Below, one piece after another: positions 9,594-17,782 of a stretch of 64,000 nt of DNA (within the stretch, counting starts at the first letter, position 1; each line of letters starts with the position of its first letter). The notes beneath the pieces were generated by a model, which was not told the origin of the DNA, did no database searches, and was given only the letters and a program-made list of their open reading frames with translations. The position numbers and the translations under genes were made by a program. The stretch covers positions 2,403,001-2,467,000 of the forward strand of contig CP053446.1 in assembly GCA_013285405.1 (NCBI GenBank). Reading direction: 5' to 3'. Source of the DNA: Ignavibacteriota bacterium (GTDB lineage: Bacteria > Bacteroidota > Ignavibacteria > Ignavibacteriales > Ignavibacteriaceae).

Positions 9594-9845
9594 TTAATTA
9601 TTTTTATTTGAGTTTGAATCGCTTGTGGAATTCTCATCATTCGCATCAATCGGTTTACCGTCTTTGTGAATTTCACCACCGTCGTACATCGTTTCACTTG
9701 CAAGACGGATAGTAGGATCGAATCTTGGTATGTAGGTTTTCGCCAATTTGTTTTTCTTTTTTGATGCCAATGGTTCTATAACAAATCGGACAAGCAGTTC
9801 AACGCCGATGAAAACCATAACAAGAATTAAAATAAATGTTAGCAT
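9594..9845 (-). CDS. Small membrane protein with TMxDGG motif, first gene of the sigma-54 operon
   Basis: 83 residues. One N-terminal helix (about 1-20, TFILILVMVFIGVELLVRF) is followed by a basic linker and a hydrophilic tail. The sequence SETMYDGGEIH near residue 55 shares the TMxDGG motif with two other proteins of the operon. AGGAGA lies just upstream of the ATG, and a -24/-12 promoter lies 37 bp upstream. I recognise no named family. It may be an assembly or anchoring subunit of the NrfD complex, but this is inferred only from position and motif. Confidence 0.75.
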   Translation of the reverse strand: MLTFILILVMVFIGVELLVRFVIEPLASKKKNKLAKTYIPRFDPTIRLASETMYDGGEIHKDGKPIDANDENSTSDSNSNKNN

Positions 9846-9881
9846 GATATTCTCCTTTCAAGAATGTTTTTATTAATGAAG

Positions 9882-9898
9882 TTGCAATCAAGATGCCA
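9882..9898 (-). promoter_or_regulatory. Sigma-54 (-24/-12) promoter of the minus-strand NrfD/GcvH-like operon
   Basis: Read on the minus strand, the sequence is TGGCATCTTGATTGCAA. It has the required GG-N10-GC spacing and matches the TGGCAC-N5-TTGCA consensus at nearly all conserved positions. Transcription would start about 27 nt before the ATG at 9845. The operon itself encodes a sigma-54 activator (3100-4455). No equally good site was found for the divergent plus-strand operon. Confidence 0.82.
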
Positions 9899-9966
9899 AC
9901 TCAAAATAATTTTTTTTTATTCTTGTATCACATTGACTTGTAAGGACTTAAATTTTTTCTGACGAA

Positions 9967-9989
9967 TTGTTAAACAATCCGGTTAACAA
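9967..9989. promoter_or_regulatory. Inverted repeat, candidate activator site
   Basis: TTGTTAA and TTAACAA face each other across 9 bp. The left part is also an internal palindrome (TTGTT-A-AACAA). It lies about 80 bp upstream of the -24 element at 9896-9897, a normal distance for a sigma-54 activator binding site. The functional assignment is inference. Confidence 0.45.
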
Positions 9990-10002
9990 AAAATGTAAAT
10001 TA

Positions 10003-10024
10003 TTTCAACAGCCAACTGTTGAAA
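10003..10024. promoter_or_regulatory. 9-bp perfect inverted repeat, candidate activator site
   Basis: Arms TTTCAACAG and CTGTTGAAA are separated by CCAA. The centre lies about 116 bp upstream of the sigma-54 -24 element, which fits an upstream activating sequence for the NtrC-type regulator. The rest of the intergenic region 9846-10434 is AT-rich and shows no gene. Confidence 0.5.
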
Positions 10025-10434
10025 AACACATCACAAATTTTGAAGAGAAAAGTTTTAGGTGTTTAATTTTTTTTCTCAATGATCTCTGTTATGAAAAAAA
10101 ATATTCGTGAACTGTTAATCAGTGAGTGAAAACATTTTTGGATGCTAAATGTTTATCATCAGTTAATAATTAGCAATAATTATAAAAAATTAACTTTTTT
10201 TAGGGATGCTTTCCATTCTTAAAAAAAAGATTACTTATTGTCAGTATTGATAAAAAATCAAGAAAATCTCATCAACTAAATAGATTTATGCTTCCCAACT
10301 ATTGCTCTATTTAACAAATTCTAACAATTGAAGATCTGGCAATTATCATTAAGAATGGCATAAAATTATATCAGTATTGGCGATCCTTATCCGGTTTGAA
10401 AAATATTTAGTTAATTCTTGAAAGGAATAATAAG

Positions 10435-11337
10435 ATGCCTGGTAAAAGCCGCCGTGATTTTCTTAAGACATCTGCTTTAGTCGGAGCCAGTGTAGCAGGT
10501 ATTTCAACTGTTGCCAAAGCTGGTCCTAAAAACATTTTATCTGAAGACCGGATGGGAGTTTTAGTAGATACTACGGTTTGCGTTGGCTGCAGAAATTGTG
10601 AATGGGCTTGTAAAGATTCTCATAATCTGCCCGCAGGTGAATTACATTCTTATGAAGACAGAAAAATTCTTGATACAAAACGAAGACCAGACAATACAGC
10701 CTTAACAGTTGTGAACGAATTCTCTCCGGGAAAAAATTCTAACTTGCCTGTTGATGTAAAAGTTCAGTGTATGCATTGCGATCATCCTGCATGCGTGTCA
10801 GCATGTATCGTCGGTGCATTTAGTAAACATGAAAATGGAAGCGTAACGTGGGATACCGATATGTGTATCGGCTGCAGATACTGTATGGTCGCCTGTCCGT
10901 TTCAGGTACCTGCGTTTGAATATGATAAAGCACTAAACCCATTGATAATGAAATGTGATTTTTGTTTTGAAAGAGTAAAAGAAGGAAAAATTCCTGCGTG
11001 TGTGGAAATTTGTCCGGTTGAAGCACTCACTTATGGTGTGAGAAGTGATCTGATTAAAATTGCTCGTGATAGAATCAAAAGAAATCCTGAAAAATATGTC
11101 GATCATATTTTCGGAGAATATGAAGTTGGAGGGACTTCATGGTTATACTTAGCAAATAAGGAATTTGCAGAACTTGATTTTCCAAATCTTGGCGAGAAAC
11201 CGGCTCCGGGTGTTTCGGAATCAATTCAACATGGAATTTTTGCTTATTTTGTTCCTCCTGTTTCATTGTATGCATTACTTGGAGGAATGATGTGGTTATC
11301 TAAACGTCGAAAAGAACTTGATAAGGAGGAAGAATAA
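10435..11337 (+). CDS. Tat-exported four-cluster 4Fe-4S protein (HybA-like)
   Basis: 300 residues. A twin-arginine signal (KSRRDFLKTSALVGASVAG, residues 4-22) targets it to the periplasm. Four cluster-binding cysteine groups follow: CVGCRNCEWAC (about 48-58), CMHCDHPACVSAC, CIGCRYCMVACP, and CDFC ... CVEICP. A C-terminal helix (about 267-285) is followed by a basic tail. It carries electrons between the NrfD subunit, whose start overlaps this stop (TAATG), and a periplasmic partner, probably the 13-haem cytochrome encoded next. It is a paralogue of 8130-8888, which lacks the signal. Confidence 0.95.
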   Translation: MPGKSRRDFLKTSALVGASVAGISTVAKAGPKNILSEDRMGVLVDTTVCVGCRNCEWACKDSHNLPAGELHSYEDRKILDTKRRPDNTALTVVNEFSPGKNSNLPVDVKVQCMHCDHPACVSACIVGAFSKHENGSVTWDTDMCIGCRYCMVACPFQVPAFEYDKALNPLIMKCDFCFERVKEGKIPACVEICPVEALTYGVRSDLIKIARDRIKRNPEKYVDHIFGEYEVGGTSWLYLANKEFAELDFPNLGEKPAPGVSESIQHGIFAYFVPPVSLYALLGGMMWLSKRRKELDKEEE

Positions 11338-12581
11338 TGAGTCACGAGAATGTCCATCCTGTTCCTATCAAGCACAAGTTTTTTACACCAGGTGTAGTTG
11401 TATTAATTCTTATTGCATTAAATGGCATTGTGTTTTTGATGGGAAGATTTTTCTTCGGGCTTGGTGCTGTTACAAATCTGAATAATCAATATCCATGGGG
11501 ATTATGGATTGGTGTTGATGTGGCAGCAGGAGTTGCGCTTGCAGCAGGCGGATTTACAACTGCTGCACTTGGTCATATAATGCATAAAAATGAATACCAC
11601 GCAATCGTTCGTCCGGCATTACTAACTGCAATGCTTGGTTATACTTTTGTAGCATTCGGTGTATTTGTTGATATTGGAAGATGGTATTACATCTGGCATC
11701 CGTTGATTATGTGGAATGGTAATTCAGCTCTTTTCGAAGTTGGTATTTGTGTTATGATCTATCTGAGCGTTCTTTATATTGAATTTCTTCCCGTGATTAC
11801 TGAAAGGTTTATTGGAAAAGTTAATCTTCCGGGAATTTTTTCAGGCTTAAATAATATTACTGATAAAGTACTTCGACTTCTTGATAAAGGTTTATCAAAG
11901 ACGATGTTTATTTTTATTATTGCCGGTGTAGTGCTTTCAACATTGCATCAATCATCTTTAGGAACTTTGATGATAATTGCGGGACCAAAAATGCATCCAC
12001 TCTGGCAAACACCAATTCTCCCGCTTTTATTTCTTCTTTCAGCAATATCAGTTGGCTTTCCGATGGTAATTTTTGAATCAATGCTTGCTTCAAGATCTTT
12101 GGGATTAAAACCTGAGATGCACTTACTTTCGAGATTAGGTTCAATGATTGCACCACTATTGGGAATTTATTTAGCTTTCAAAATTGGTGATATGTTTATT
12201 CGGGAAACATTTGTTTACTTAAATGAATTCAACACAGCAAGTGTGATGTTCACAATCGAAATGTTATTCGGAGTAATTATCCCACTCCGGATGTTTCTTT
12301 CAACAAAAGTATTAAAATCTCCGTTATTTCTTTTTATTGCATCTTGTTTAGTTGTCTTCGGCGTACTGCTGAACCGGATAAATAATTTTATAGTTGCATA
12401 TGCACCACCGTACAGTACGGAATCTTACATACCATCATTCGGAGAAATTTCTTTGACAGTTGGTTTTGTAGCCTTATTAGTTCTTTTATATAGATTTTTT
12501 GTAATAAATTTTCCGGTGATAAGTTTACCCGGAAAAGAATCAGCACCGCGGACTAAGTACACTATCAGAGGAGAGAAGTGA
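11337..12581 (+). CDS. NrfD/HybB-type membrane quinone-interacting subunit
   Basis: 414 residues and about ten hydrophobic helices. Conserved blocks NQYPWGLWIGVDVAAGVALAAGG and STLHQSSLGTL match the HybB/HmcC branch of the NrfD superfamily. Together with the upstream Tat 4Fe-4S protein and the downstream multihaem cytochrome it forms a module like the Hmc/Qrc complexes of anaerobes, moving electrons between quinone and periplasmic cytochromes. It is a paralogue of 6919-8130. Its stop overlaps the next start (TGATG). Confidence 0.94.
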   Translation: MSHENVHPVPIKHKFFTPGVVVLILIALNGIVFLMGRFFFGLGAVTNLNNQYPWGLWIGVDVAAGVALAAGGFTTAALGHIMHKNEYHAIVRPALLTAMLGYTFVAFGVFVDIGRWYYIWHPLIMWNGNSALFEVGICVMIYLSVLYIEFLPVITERFIGKVNLPGIFSGLNNITDKVLRLLDKGLSKTMFIFIIAGVVLSTLHQSSLGTLMIIAGPKMHPLWQTPILPLLFLLSAISVGFPMVIFESMLASRSLGLKPEMHLLSRLGSMIAPLLGIYLAFKIGDMFIRETFVYLNEFNTASVMFTIEMLFGVIIPLRMFLSTKVLKSPLFLFIASCLVVFGVLLNRINNFIVAYAPPYSTESYIPSFGEISLTVGFVALLVLLYRFFVINFPVISLPGKESAPRTKYTIRGEK

Positions 12582-13720
12582 TGAGAAAATTATTTATAGT
12601 TATAATAATAATATTTTTTGCCACTTCAATTAATGCGCAGGTAAAGCAGCTTAAAGATCATTCGAAACTAAATATAAGCTGTAAAACATGTCACACGTGC
12701 GATGTCCCAACAAAGAGCGAACCTTGTCTTGTGCTGTGTCCCAGAGAAAAAGTAGCAACTGTATATCAAAAACCTGAACAAACACCTGAGTTAATTAAAA
12801 TAGATCAGTTGAGTAACCGTTATAGTCCGGTTTATTTTTCTCACAGGATGCATGCACAGATGTCAGAAATGGGTGGAGGATGTCAGAGTTGTCATCATTA
12901 TAATACTTCAGGTCCGATATTGAAATGCAGTAACTGCCATGAAACTTCAAGAAAACGTGAAGATGTCAGCGTTCCGGATTTGAATGCCGCTTATCACAGA
13001 CAATGTATTGATTGTCATCGTGAATGGAGCCGTACAACAGATTGTAATTCTTGTCATATTCCTAAAAAGGATTTGAAGGGTGATGAAAAATTAGCATTGC
13101 AGAAAAATTATTCGAATAAAAATCATCCCGAAGTTCTTGAACCAACAAAATTAGTTTATCAGACAAAATCAGATAAAGGAAAACTCGTTACTTTTTTTCA
13201 CAATGATCATACAAAGAAATTTGGATTGGATTGTGTAACCTGTCATAAACAGGAAAGCTGTACAAAATGTCACGATGTAAACAGAACAACAGACAGTAAT
13301 CTTAAAACGGTAAGTACAAAGAAAACATTTGAAGAACAGCATAAGAATTGTATCAGTTGTCATCCCAAAAATGAAACATGCAGTAATTGTCATAGTGACA
13401 AAGCACTTGAACCATTTGATCATGGCAAGAGTACCGGCTGGGCATTGAAGACTTATCATTCAAAGTTGAGTTGCAGCAATTGTCATGGTTCTAAAATTCC
13501 ATATAAAAAACTTGATAACAAATGTTCAAATTGTCATGTTGGCTGGAATAGTGAAACCTTCAAGCACTCAGTAACTGGTTTGCAATTAGATGAAACTCAT
13601 ACTGATTTCGAATGCAGCGACTGCCATGCGGGTGAAGATTATTCGAAGAAGCCATCCTGCGACGGATGTCATGATGATATGATATATCCGCAGAATAAGC
13701 CCGGGAAAACAATTAAATAG
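12581..13720 (+). CDS. Periplasmic 13-haem c-type cytochrome (HmcA-like)
   Basis: About 379 residues. A signal peptide (to about residue 20, ending TSINAQ) is followed by 13 CXXCH motifs, several grouped with extra histidines (FSHRMH, FFHNDH, KTYHSK) that could be distal ligands, as in class III and Hmc-type cytochromes. The ATG at 12581 overlaps the NrfD stop, so it was preferred to the GTG one codon upstream. It is probably the periplasmic electron carrier of the NrfD/ferredoxin complex. Both adjacent sensor kinases also carry haem motifs, which suggests that the operon senses and runs the same redox process. Confidence 0.93.
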   Translation: MRKLFIVIIIIFFATSINAQVKQLKDHSKLNISCKTCHTCDVPTKSEPCLVLCPREKVATVYQKPEQTPELIKIDQLSNRYSPVYFSHRMHAQMSEMGGGCQSCHHYNTSGPILKCSNCHETSRKREDVSVPDLNAAYHRQCIDCHREWSRTTDCNSCHIPKKDLKGDEKLALQKNYSNKNHPEVLEPTKLVYQTKSDKGKLVTFFHNDHTKKFGLDCVTCHKQESCTKCHDVNRTTDSNLKTVSTKKTFEEQHKNCISCHPKNETCSNCHSDKALEPFDHGKSTGWALKTYHSKLSCSNCHGSKIPYKKLDNKCSNCHVGWNSETFKHSVTGLQLDETHTDFECSDCHAGEDYSKKPSCDGCHDDMIYPQNKPGKTIK

Positions 13721-13746
13721 ATGTTGGTTAACAGACACTGATTGAA

Positions 13747-15627
13747 ATGATAATGAAAAAAGCAACAACAAAAATTAGTTTGAAGCTGATACTAACAGTC
13801 GGTGTTGTAACATTTGCAATCATTAGTATTTATTCTTTTTTAAGTATATCAGCACAAAGAAATGAACTGCTTTCTCAGGCGGAAAATTATGCAAGCAAAC
13901 TGAGTGAAACGATAAAAAACAGTACGCACCTTAGTATGCTTCAGAACGAAACTGATAGAACTTATCAAATTATAAATATGATTTCACAGGAACCTGATTT
14001 GAGCGAGATACGTATCTTCAACAAAGAAGGAGAGATAATGTATTCCTCAAAAAAAGAATTGATTGGACAAATGGTCGATAAGAATACTGAAGCCTGCTAT
14101 GCCTGCCATACAGCCAATGAACCACTTGAAAAACTTCCAATGGATGACAGGATGAGAATTTACCATGCACCTCAGGATTCAAGTCGTACACTTGGAATCA
14201 TTAATCCGATTTACAATGAACCTTCATGCTCGGAAGCTGATTGTCACGTTCATCCGGCAGATCAAAAGGTGCTCGGAGTACTCGATGTAAAAGTTAGTCT
14301 TAAAGATGTAGATGCTCAGATCGCAGGCAGTGAATTCCGTTCGATTATTTTTGCAATAATTGCAATTGCATTGTTGAGTCTGATCATAGGAATTTTTGTG
14401 AGAAAGTGGATTGAAAGACCTGTTCACGAATTAGTCAATGCAACTGAACAAGTTGGAACTGGAAATTTAAATTATCTGATCAAAGACTTGAGTTCGGACG
14501 AACTTGGGCTGCTTGCCAAATCATTCAATAGTATGACCAACAAACTTGCTGAAGCAAGACTCCAGCTTTTTCAATCCGATAAAATGGCATCGATGGGAAG
14601 ACTTGCGGCAGGAGTTGCTCACGAAATAAATAATCCATTAACTGCCGTTCTTACTTACAGCAGTTTCCTTTTAAAGCGAGTAAATGATCCTGAACTTCAG
14701 GAAGATTTGAAAGTAATCGTTAGAGAAACTAAAAGAAGCAGGGAAATAGTAAAAAGCTTATTGGATTTTGCAAGACAGTCGGTGCCTAAAAAAGGCAATG
14801 CAAACTTAAATGAAATTATAAATAATGCTGTCGCAGTGGTTGACAACCAGCTTTCAATGAAACACATCAAGCTGGAAAAAAATCTTGAAGAAAAGATTCC
14901 CATATTTAAAATTGATTCGAATCAAATGCAGCAAGTATTTATAAATCTGCTTGTCAATGCATCAGATGCTGTTCAGGAAAGAGAAGGTAAGATTGCAATT
15001 TCTTCCAGGCTGATCAGTCTCTCTCCGTATGGTACTCTCCAGATTAAAAATGCAGTTTGCTCAAAACGACATTCACTGATGGATGAAGAGGTAAGAATTG
15101 ATGGCAAACCAAGTGTGAAATTAAAAATCGTTCAGAATGGAAAAGAAGGATTTGTAAACCTCGATCCGATTTACGGAAAGAATAAAGATAAATATGGACT
15201 AGAGATTAAAGCTTCTGAGCAAGTACAAATATCCTGTCCGAAGTGTAATATGTCAGTTATCGATAAAGAATTAACTTGTCCAAAATGCAAAAGCACGATT
15301 TACTCATTTGAAGTTCCACCACAGGGAATGTTTGAAGGATGTATAAATCCAAAATGCGACTGGCAGCGATGGACTTTTGTAGATGAAGCCGGTGTTAGAG
15401 ATTATGTTGAGATAAAAATCTCAGATAATGGAATCGGAATTTCAAAAGAAGATTTGCCCAGAATATTCGAACCGTTCTACAGCACGAAAGGTCAGAAAGG
15501 TACCGGACTCGGATTAGCTGTTATCTGGGGAATAATTGATAATCATGACGGAACAATAAACGTTGAAAGCGAAATTGGAAAGGGAACAACTTTCTCAATA
15601 CTTTTACCAATAAAGCAAAGTGCATAG
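13747..15627 (+). CDS. Haem-motif sensor histidine kinase with zinc-ribbon insertion in the ATPase domain
   Basis: 626 residues; an alternative ATG lies two codons downstream. TM1 is at about 13-33. The periplasmic sensor has CYACH (near 117) and CSEADCH (near 161), the same CX2CH plus CX4CH pair as the kinase at 4467. TM2 is at about 200-218, then HAMP and HisKA with HEINNPL (His near 291). The HATPase N box (MQQVFINLLVNASDAV) is separated from the G1 box (ISDNGIGIS) by about 135 residues instead of about 35-40. This insertion contains CPKC-X10-CPKC and a CX4C pair. The G2 box GTGLGL is intact, so the kinase is probably active. Its likely partners are the two REC-GcvH-like regulators just downstream. 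Confidence 0.92.
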   Translation: MIMKKATTKISLKLILTVGVVTFAIISIYSFLSISAQRNELLSQAENYASKLSETIKNSTHLSMLQNETDRTYQIINMISQEPDLSEIRIFNKEGEIMYSSKKELIGQMVDKNTEACYACHTANEPLEKLPMDDRMRIYHAPQDSSRTLGIINPIYNEPSCSEADCHVHPADQKVLGVLDVKVSLKDVDAQIAGSEFRSIIFAIIAIALLSLIIGIFVRKWIERPVHELVNATEQVGTGNLNYLIKDLSSDELGLLAKSFNSMTNKLAEARLQLFQSDKMASMGRLAAGVAHEINNPLTAVLTYSSFLLKRVNDPELQEDLKVIVRETKRSREIVKSLLDFARQSVPKKGNANLNEIINNAVAVVDNQLSMKHIKLEKNLEEKIPIFKIDSNQMQQVFINLLVNASDAVQEREGKIAISSRLISLSPYGTLQIKNAVCSKRHSLMDEEVRIDGKPSVKLKIVQNGKEGFVNLDPIYGKNKDKYGLEIKASEQVQISCPKCNMSVIDKELTCPKCKSTIYSFEVPPQGMFEGCINPKCDWQRWTFVDEAGVRDYVEIKISDNGIGISKEDLPRIFEPFYSTKGQKGTGLGLAVIWGIIDNHDGTINVESEIGKGTTFSILLPIKQSA

Positions 15628-15633
15628 CCAAAA

Positions 15634-16440
15634 ATGTTTAGAGATGCAAAAATATTAGTTGTTGATGATGAACAAGTAATACTCAACGCAGTTTCGAGAA
15701 TTGCTTCAGCAGAAGGATTCCAGGTTGATTCTGATAATGATGCATCATCTGCATTAAAAAAAATATCGCAGAAAGAGTATTCATTAATTTTATGCGATAT
15801 AATGATGCCGCAGATGGATGGATTTTCATTTCTGGATGAGATTCAAAAAAGAAGAATTCTGACACCGGTGATTATGATAACCGGATTTTCGACTGTTGAG
15901 AATGCGGTGAAATCACTTTACAAAGGTGCGATTGATTTTGTGCCAAAACCATTTACATTCGAAGAGCTAAATAGTTCAATCAACAGAGGTATAAGATATT
16001 ATCGGGTACAAAAGGGAATCGAAGATGCTAAATTCCGAAATGACAAAACATCAATCTCTTATGTTCCCGGACCACCAAAGTATAAACGACTTGGAAATCT
16101 TAGCTGGATGAATCTTGAGAATGAAGGTATTGCCGTGATCGGCGCAACAGATTTATTTCTTGAGACAATCGAAAAACTTGTAAAGATAGAATTGATGGAA
16201 AACGATGAAGAAATTATCCAGGGAGATACATCTGCAAATCTTTTAACGAGTGATGAACTCATTCACAAATTACTTTCACCTTTAAGTGGAAGAATTATTG
16301 AACGAAATGAAAAAATAATTAATGATATAAACTTACTTGAAAAAGATCCATATTTTGAAGGCTGGATATACAAAGTAATCCCTTCAAATATTGAGTTCGA
16401 TTTGAAATATCTTGTGCCTTTTGCATCTGACAGATTGTAG
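15634..16440 (+). CDS. Response regulator: receiver domain fused to GcvH-like domain
   Basis: 268 residues. The receiver domain (about 5-120) has DDE near the N-terminus and LILCDIMMPQMDG with the phospho-acceptor aspartate. The C-terminal domain (about 150-265) follows the H-protein pattern: LSWMNLENEGIAVIGATD, then the turn SPLSGRIIERN and DPYFEGWIYKV, equivalent to DPYGEGWL in GcvH. The lysine normally lipoylated, seven residues before SPLSG, is glutamate. There is no DNA-binding domain, so output is probably through protein contacts. The start lies 6 bp after the kinase stop. Confidence 0.85.
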   Translation: MFRDAKILVVDDEQVILNAVSRIASAEGFQVDSDNDASSALKKISQKEYSLILCDIMMPQMDGFSFLDEIQKRRILTPVIMITGFSTVENAVKSLYKGAIDFVPKPFTFEELNSSINRGIRYYRVQKGIEDAKFRNDKTSISYVPGPPKYKRLGNLSWMNLENEGIAVIGATDLFLETIEKLVKIELMENDEEIIQGDTSANLLTSDELIHKLLSPLSGRIIERNEKIINDINLLEKDPYFEGWIYKVIPSNIEFDLKYLVPFASDRL

Positions 16441-16497
16441 GAACTTAAAATTGGAAGTAGAAAAAAATATTTTACGAAATTATAAAAGGGAGTTAAC

Positions 16498-17655
16498 ATG
16501 GCACTATTTGTATTAGCCGTAATAGTTTTCGTCATTGCTGATATTACAATCAGATATATTGCGAAAAGAGTAAATGAAAAGAAAGTACACCAGGAAAGAG
16601 AGGAAGCACTCAAAGTAAGTCTTAATCTTGATTTCAGCAGGGAAGCAAAAACGCTCAAGCGTGCTGACGTAGAAAATCCAAAAGCCAGAATTCTTTGTGT
16701 GGATGATGAATCTGTTATTCTCGACAGCTTCAGAAGAATTCTCGTGCTTGACGGATACTGTGTTGATACAGTTGAGAACGGGAAAGAAGCCCTTGGTCTT
16801 ATTCAAACTCACTCGTATGATTTTGTATTTACAGATTTAAAAATGCCTGAGATGGATGGACTGGAAGTAACCAAATCTGTAAAACATCTCCGACCGGATA
16901 TTGATGTCGTAATCATTACAGGTTTTGCAACTGTTGAAACTGCTGTTGACTGTATGAAATACGGTGCGATGGATTATGTTCAAAAACCTTTTACAGAAGA
17001 TGAGCTGCTCGAATTCGTCAAGAAACTGCTTATCAAACGTGAAGATAGAATCAGTAAAACTCTTAAACCGAAAGTTCATATTACACATCTGAAAGAAGTT
17101 GCTGGAACAAAAGCTCCCGAATTTCAGATTCCGGGTGGAGTATTTATTTCTGATGGACATTGCTGGGCAACAGTGAGTGAAACAGGAACTGTTAAAGTTG
17201 GAATAGATGATTTTGCAAATAAAGTTATCGGGAAAATTGATTCAGTAGGTTTACCAAACTTAGGAATGGTAATTAAGAAAGGACAATCACTCTTTACAAT
17301 CACTCAGGGACAAAGAACAATCTCATTTAAGTCGCCGGTCAGTGGCAAAGTTAAAGAAGTTAACAAGTTTATAAACAGCGAACTTGATTCATTCGAAATT
17401 TCTTCTTATGAAAAAAATTATGTTTGTGAAATAGACGCCGATGAATTGGATTCTGAAATTACTTCATTGAGAATTGGTAAATCTGCAGTTTCATTTTATC
17501 AGGAAGATATTGAAAGACTTCAGGTATTAAAAAAGAAAACTATGACCAGCAAAGAAGCCGGACTTGAACCCGAAGGTGCAATTTTCGTTGGAGAAATGGA
17601 AAAGCTGGACGATATTAACTGGAAGAGGTTCGCCGAAGAATTTTTCGAGAAGTAG
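16498..17655 (+). CDS. Membrane-anchored response regulator with GcvH-like domain
   Basis: 385 residues. The order is one N-terminal helix (about 2-21), a charged linker, a receiver domain (about 60-175; DFVFTDLKMPEMDG), and an H-protein-like domain (about 205-325; GGVFISDGHCWATV, GTVKVGIDDFANKVIG, SPVSGKVKEVN). No lysine occupies the lipoyl site: the residue seven before SPVSG is glutamine. The helix plus H-domain resembles 8905-9576 with a receiver inserted. The GGGAG ribosome site at 16489-16493 supports the start. It may couple kinase signalling to the NrfD complex at the membrane, which is inference. Confidence 0.85.
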   Translation: MALFVLAVIVFVIADITIRYIAKRVNEKKVHQEREEALKVSLNLDFSREAKTLKRADVENPKARILCVDDESVILDSFRRILVLDGYCVDTVENGKEALGLIQTHSYDFVFTDLKMPEMDGLEVTKSVKHLRPDIDVVIITGFATVETAVDCMKYGAMDYVQKPFTEDELLEFVKKLLIKREDRISKTLKPKVHITHLKEVAGTKAPEFQIPGGVFISDGHCWATVSETGTVKVGIDDFANKVIGKIDSVGLPNLGMVIKKGQSLFTITQGQRTISFKSPVSGKVKEVNKFINSELDSFEISSYEKNYVCEIDADELDSEITSLRIGKSAVSFYQEDIERLQVLKKKTMTSKEAGLEPEGAIFVGEMEKLDDINWKRFAEEFFEK

Positions 17656-17668
17656 GCCCCATCCCCAA

Positions 17669-17696
17669 CCCTTCCCCCAAGGGGAAGGGAGTTTTA
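17669..17696. terminator. Palindromic repeat acting as probable terminator between convergent genes
   Basis: CCCTTCCCC and GGGGAAGGG form a 9-bp stem followed by AGTTTTAATTT. The surrounding sequence resembles the dispersed CCTCCCCAAACCCCTCC palindrome found inside the genes at 29873 and 34003. A second palindromic element (GTCATTCC ... GGAATC, 17733-17775) follows. Confidence 0.6.
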
Positions 17697-17782
17697 ATTT
17701 ACATTTTATAATTCGTTGATTTAAAGTTCGCGGTGTCATTCCAGCGCTCCACCAAAAGTGGAGAGTCCGGAATCTGAGTTCC

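Noticed and set aside
10320-10434. Sigma-54 promoter for the plus-strand NrfD operon
   Set aside because: TGGCA-like words occur (near 10332, 10356 and 10378), but none has GC ten bases after GG.
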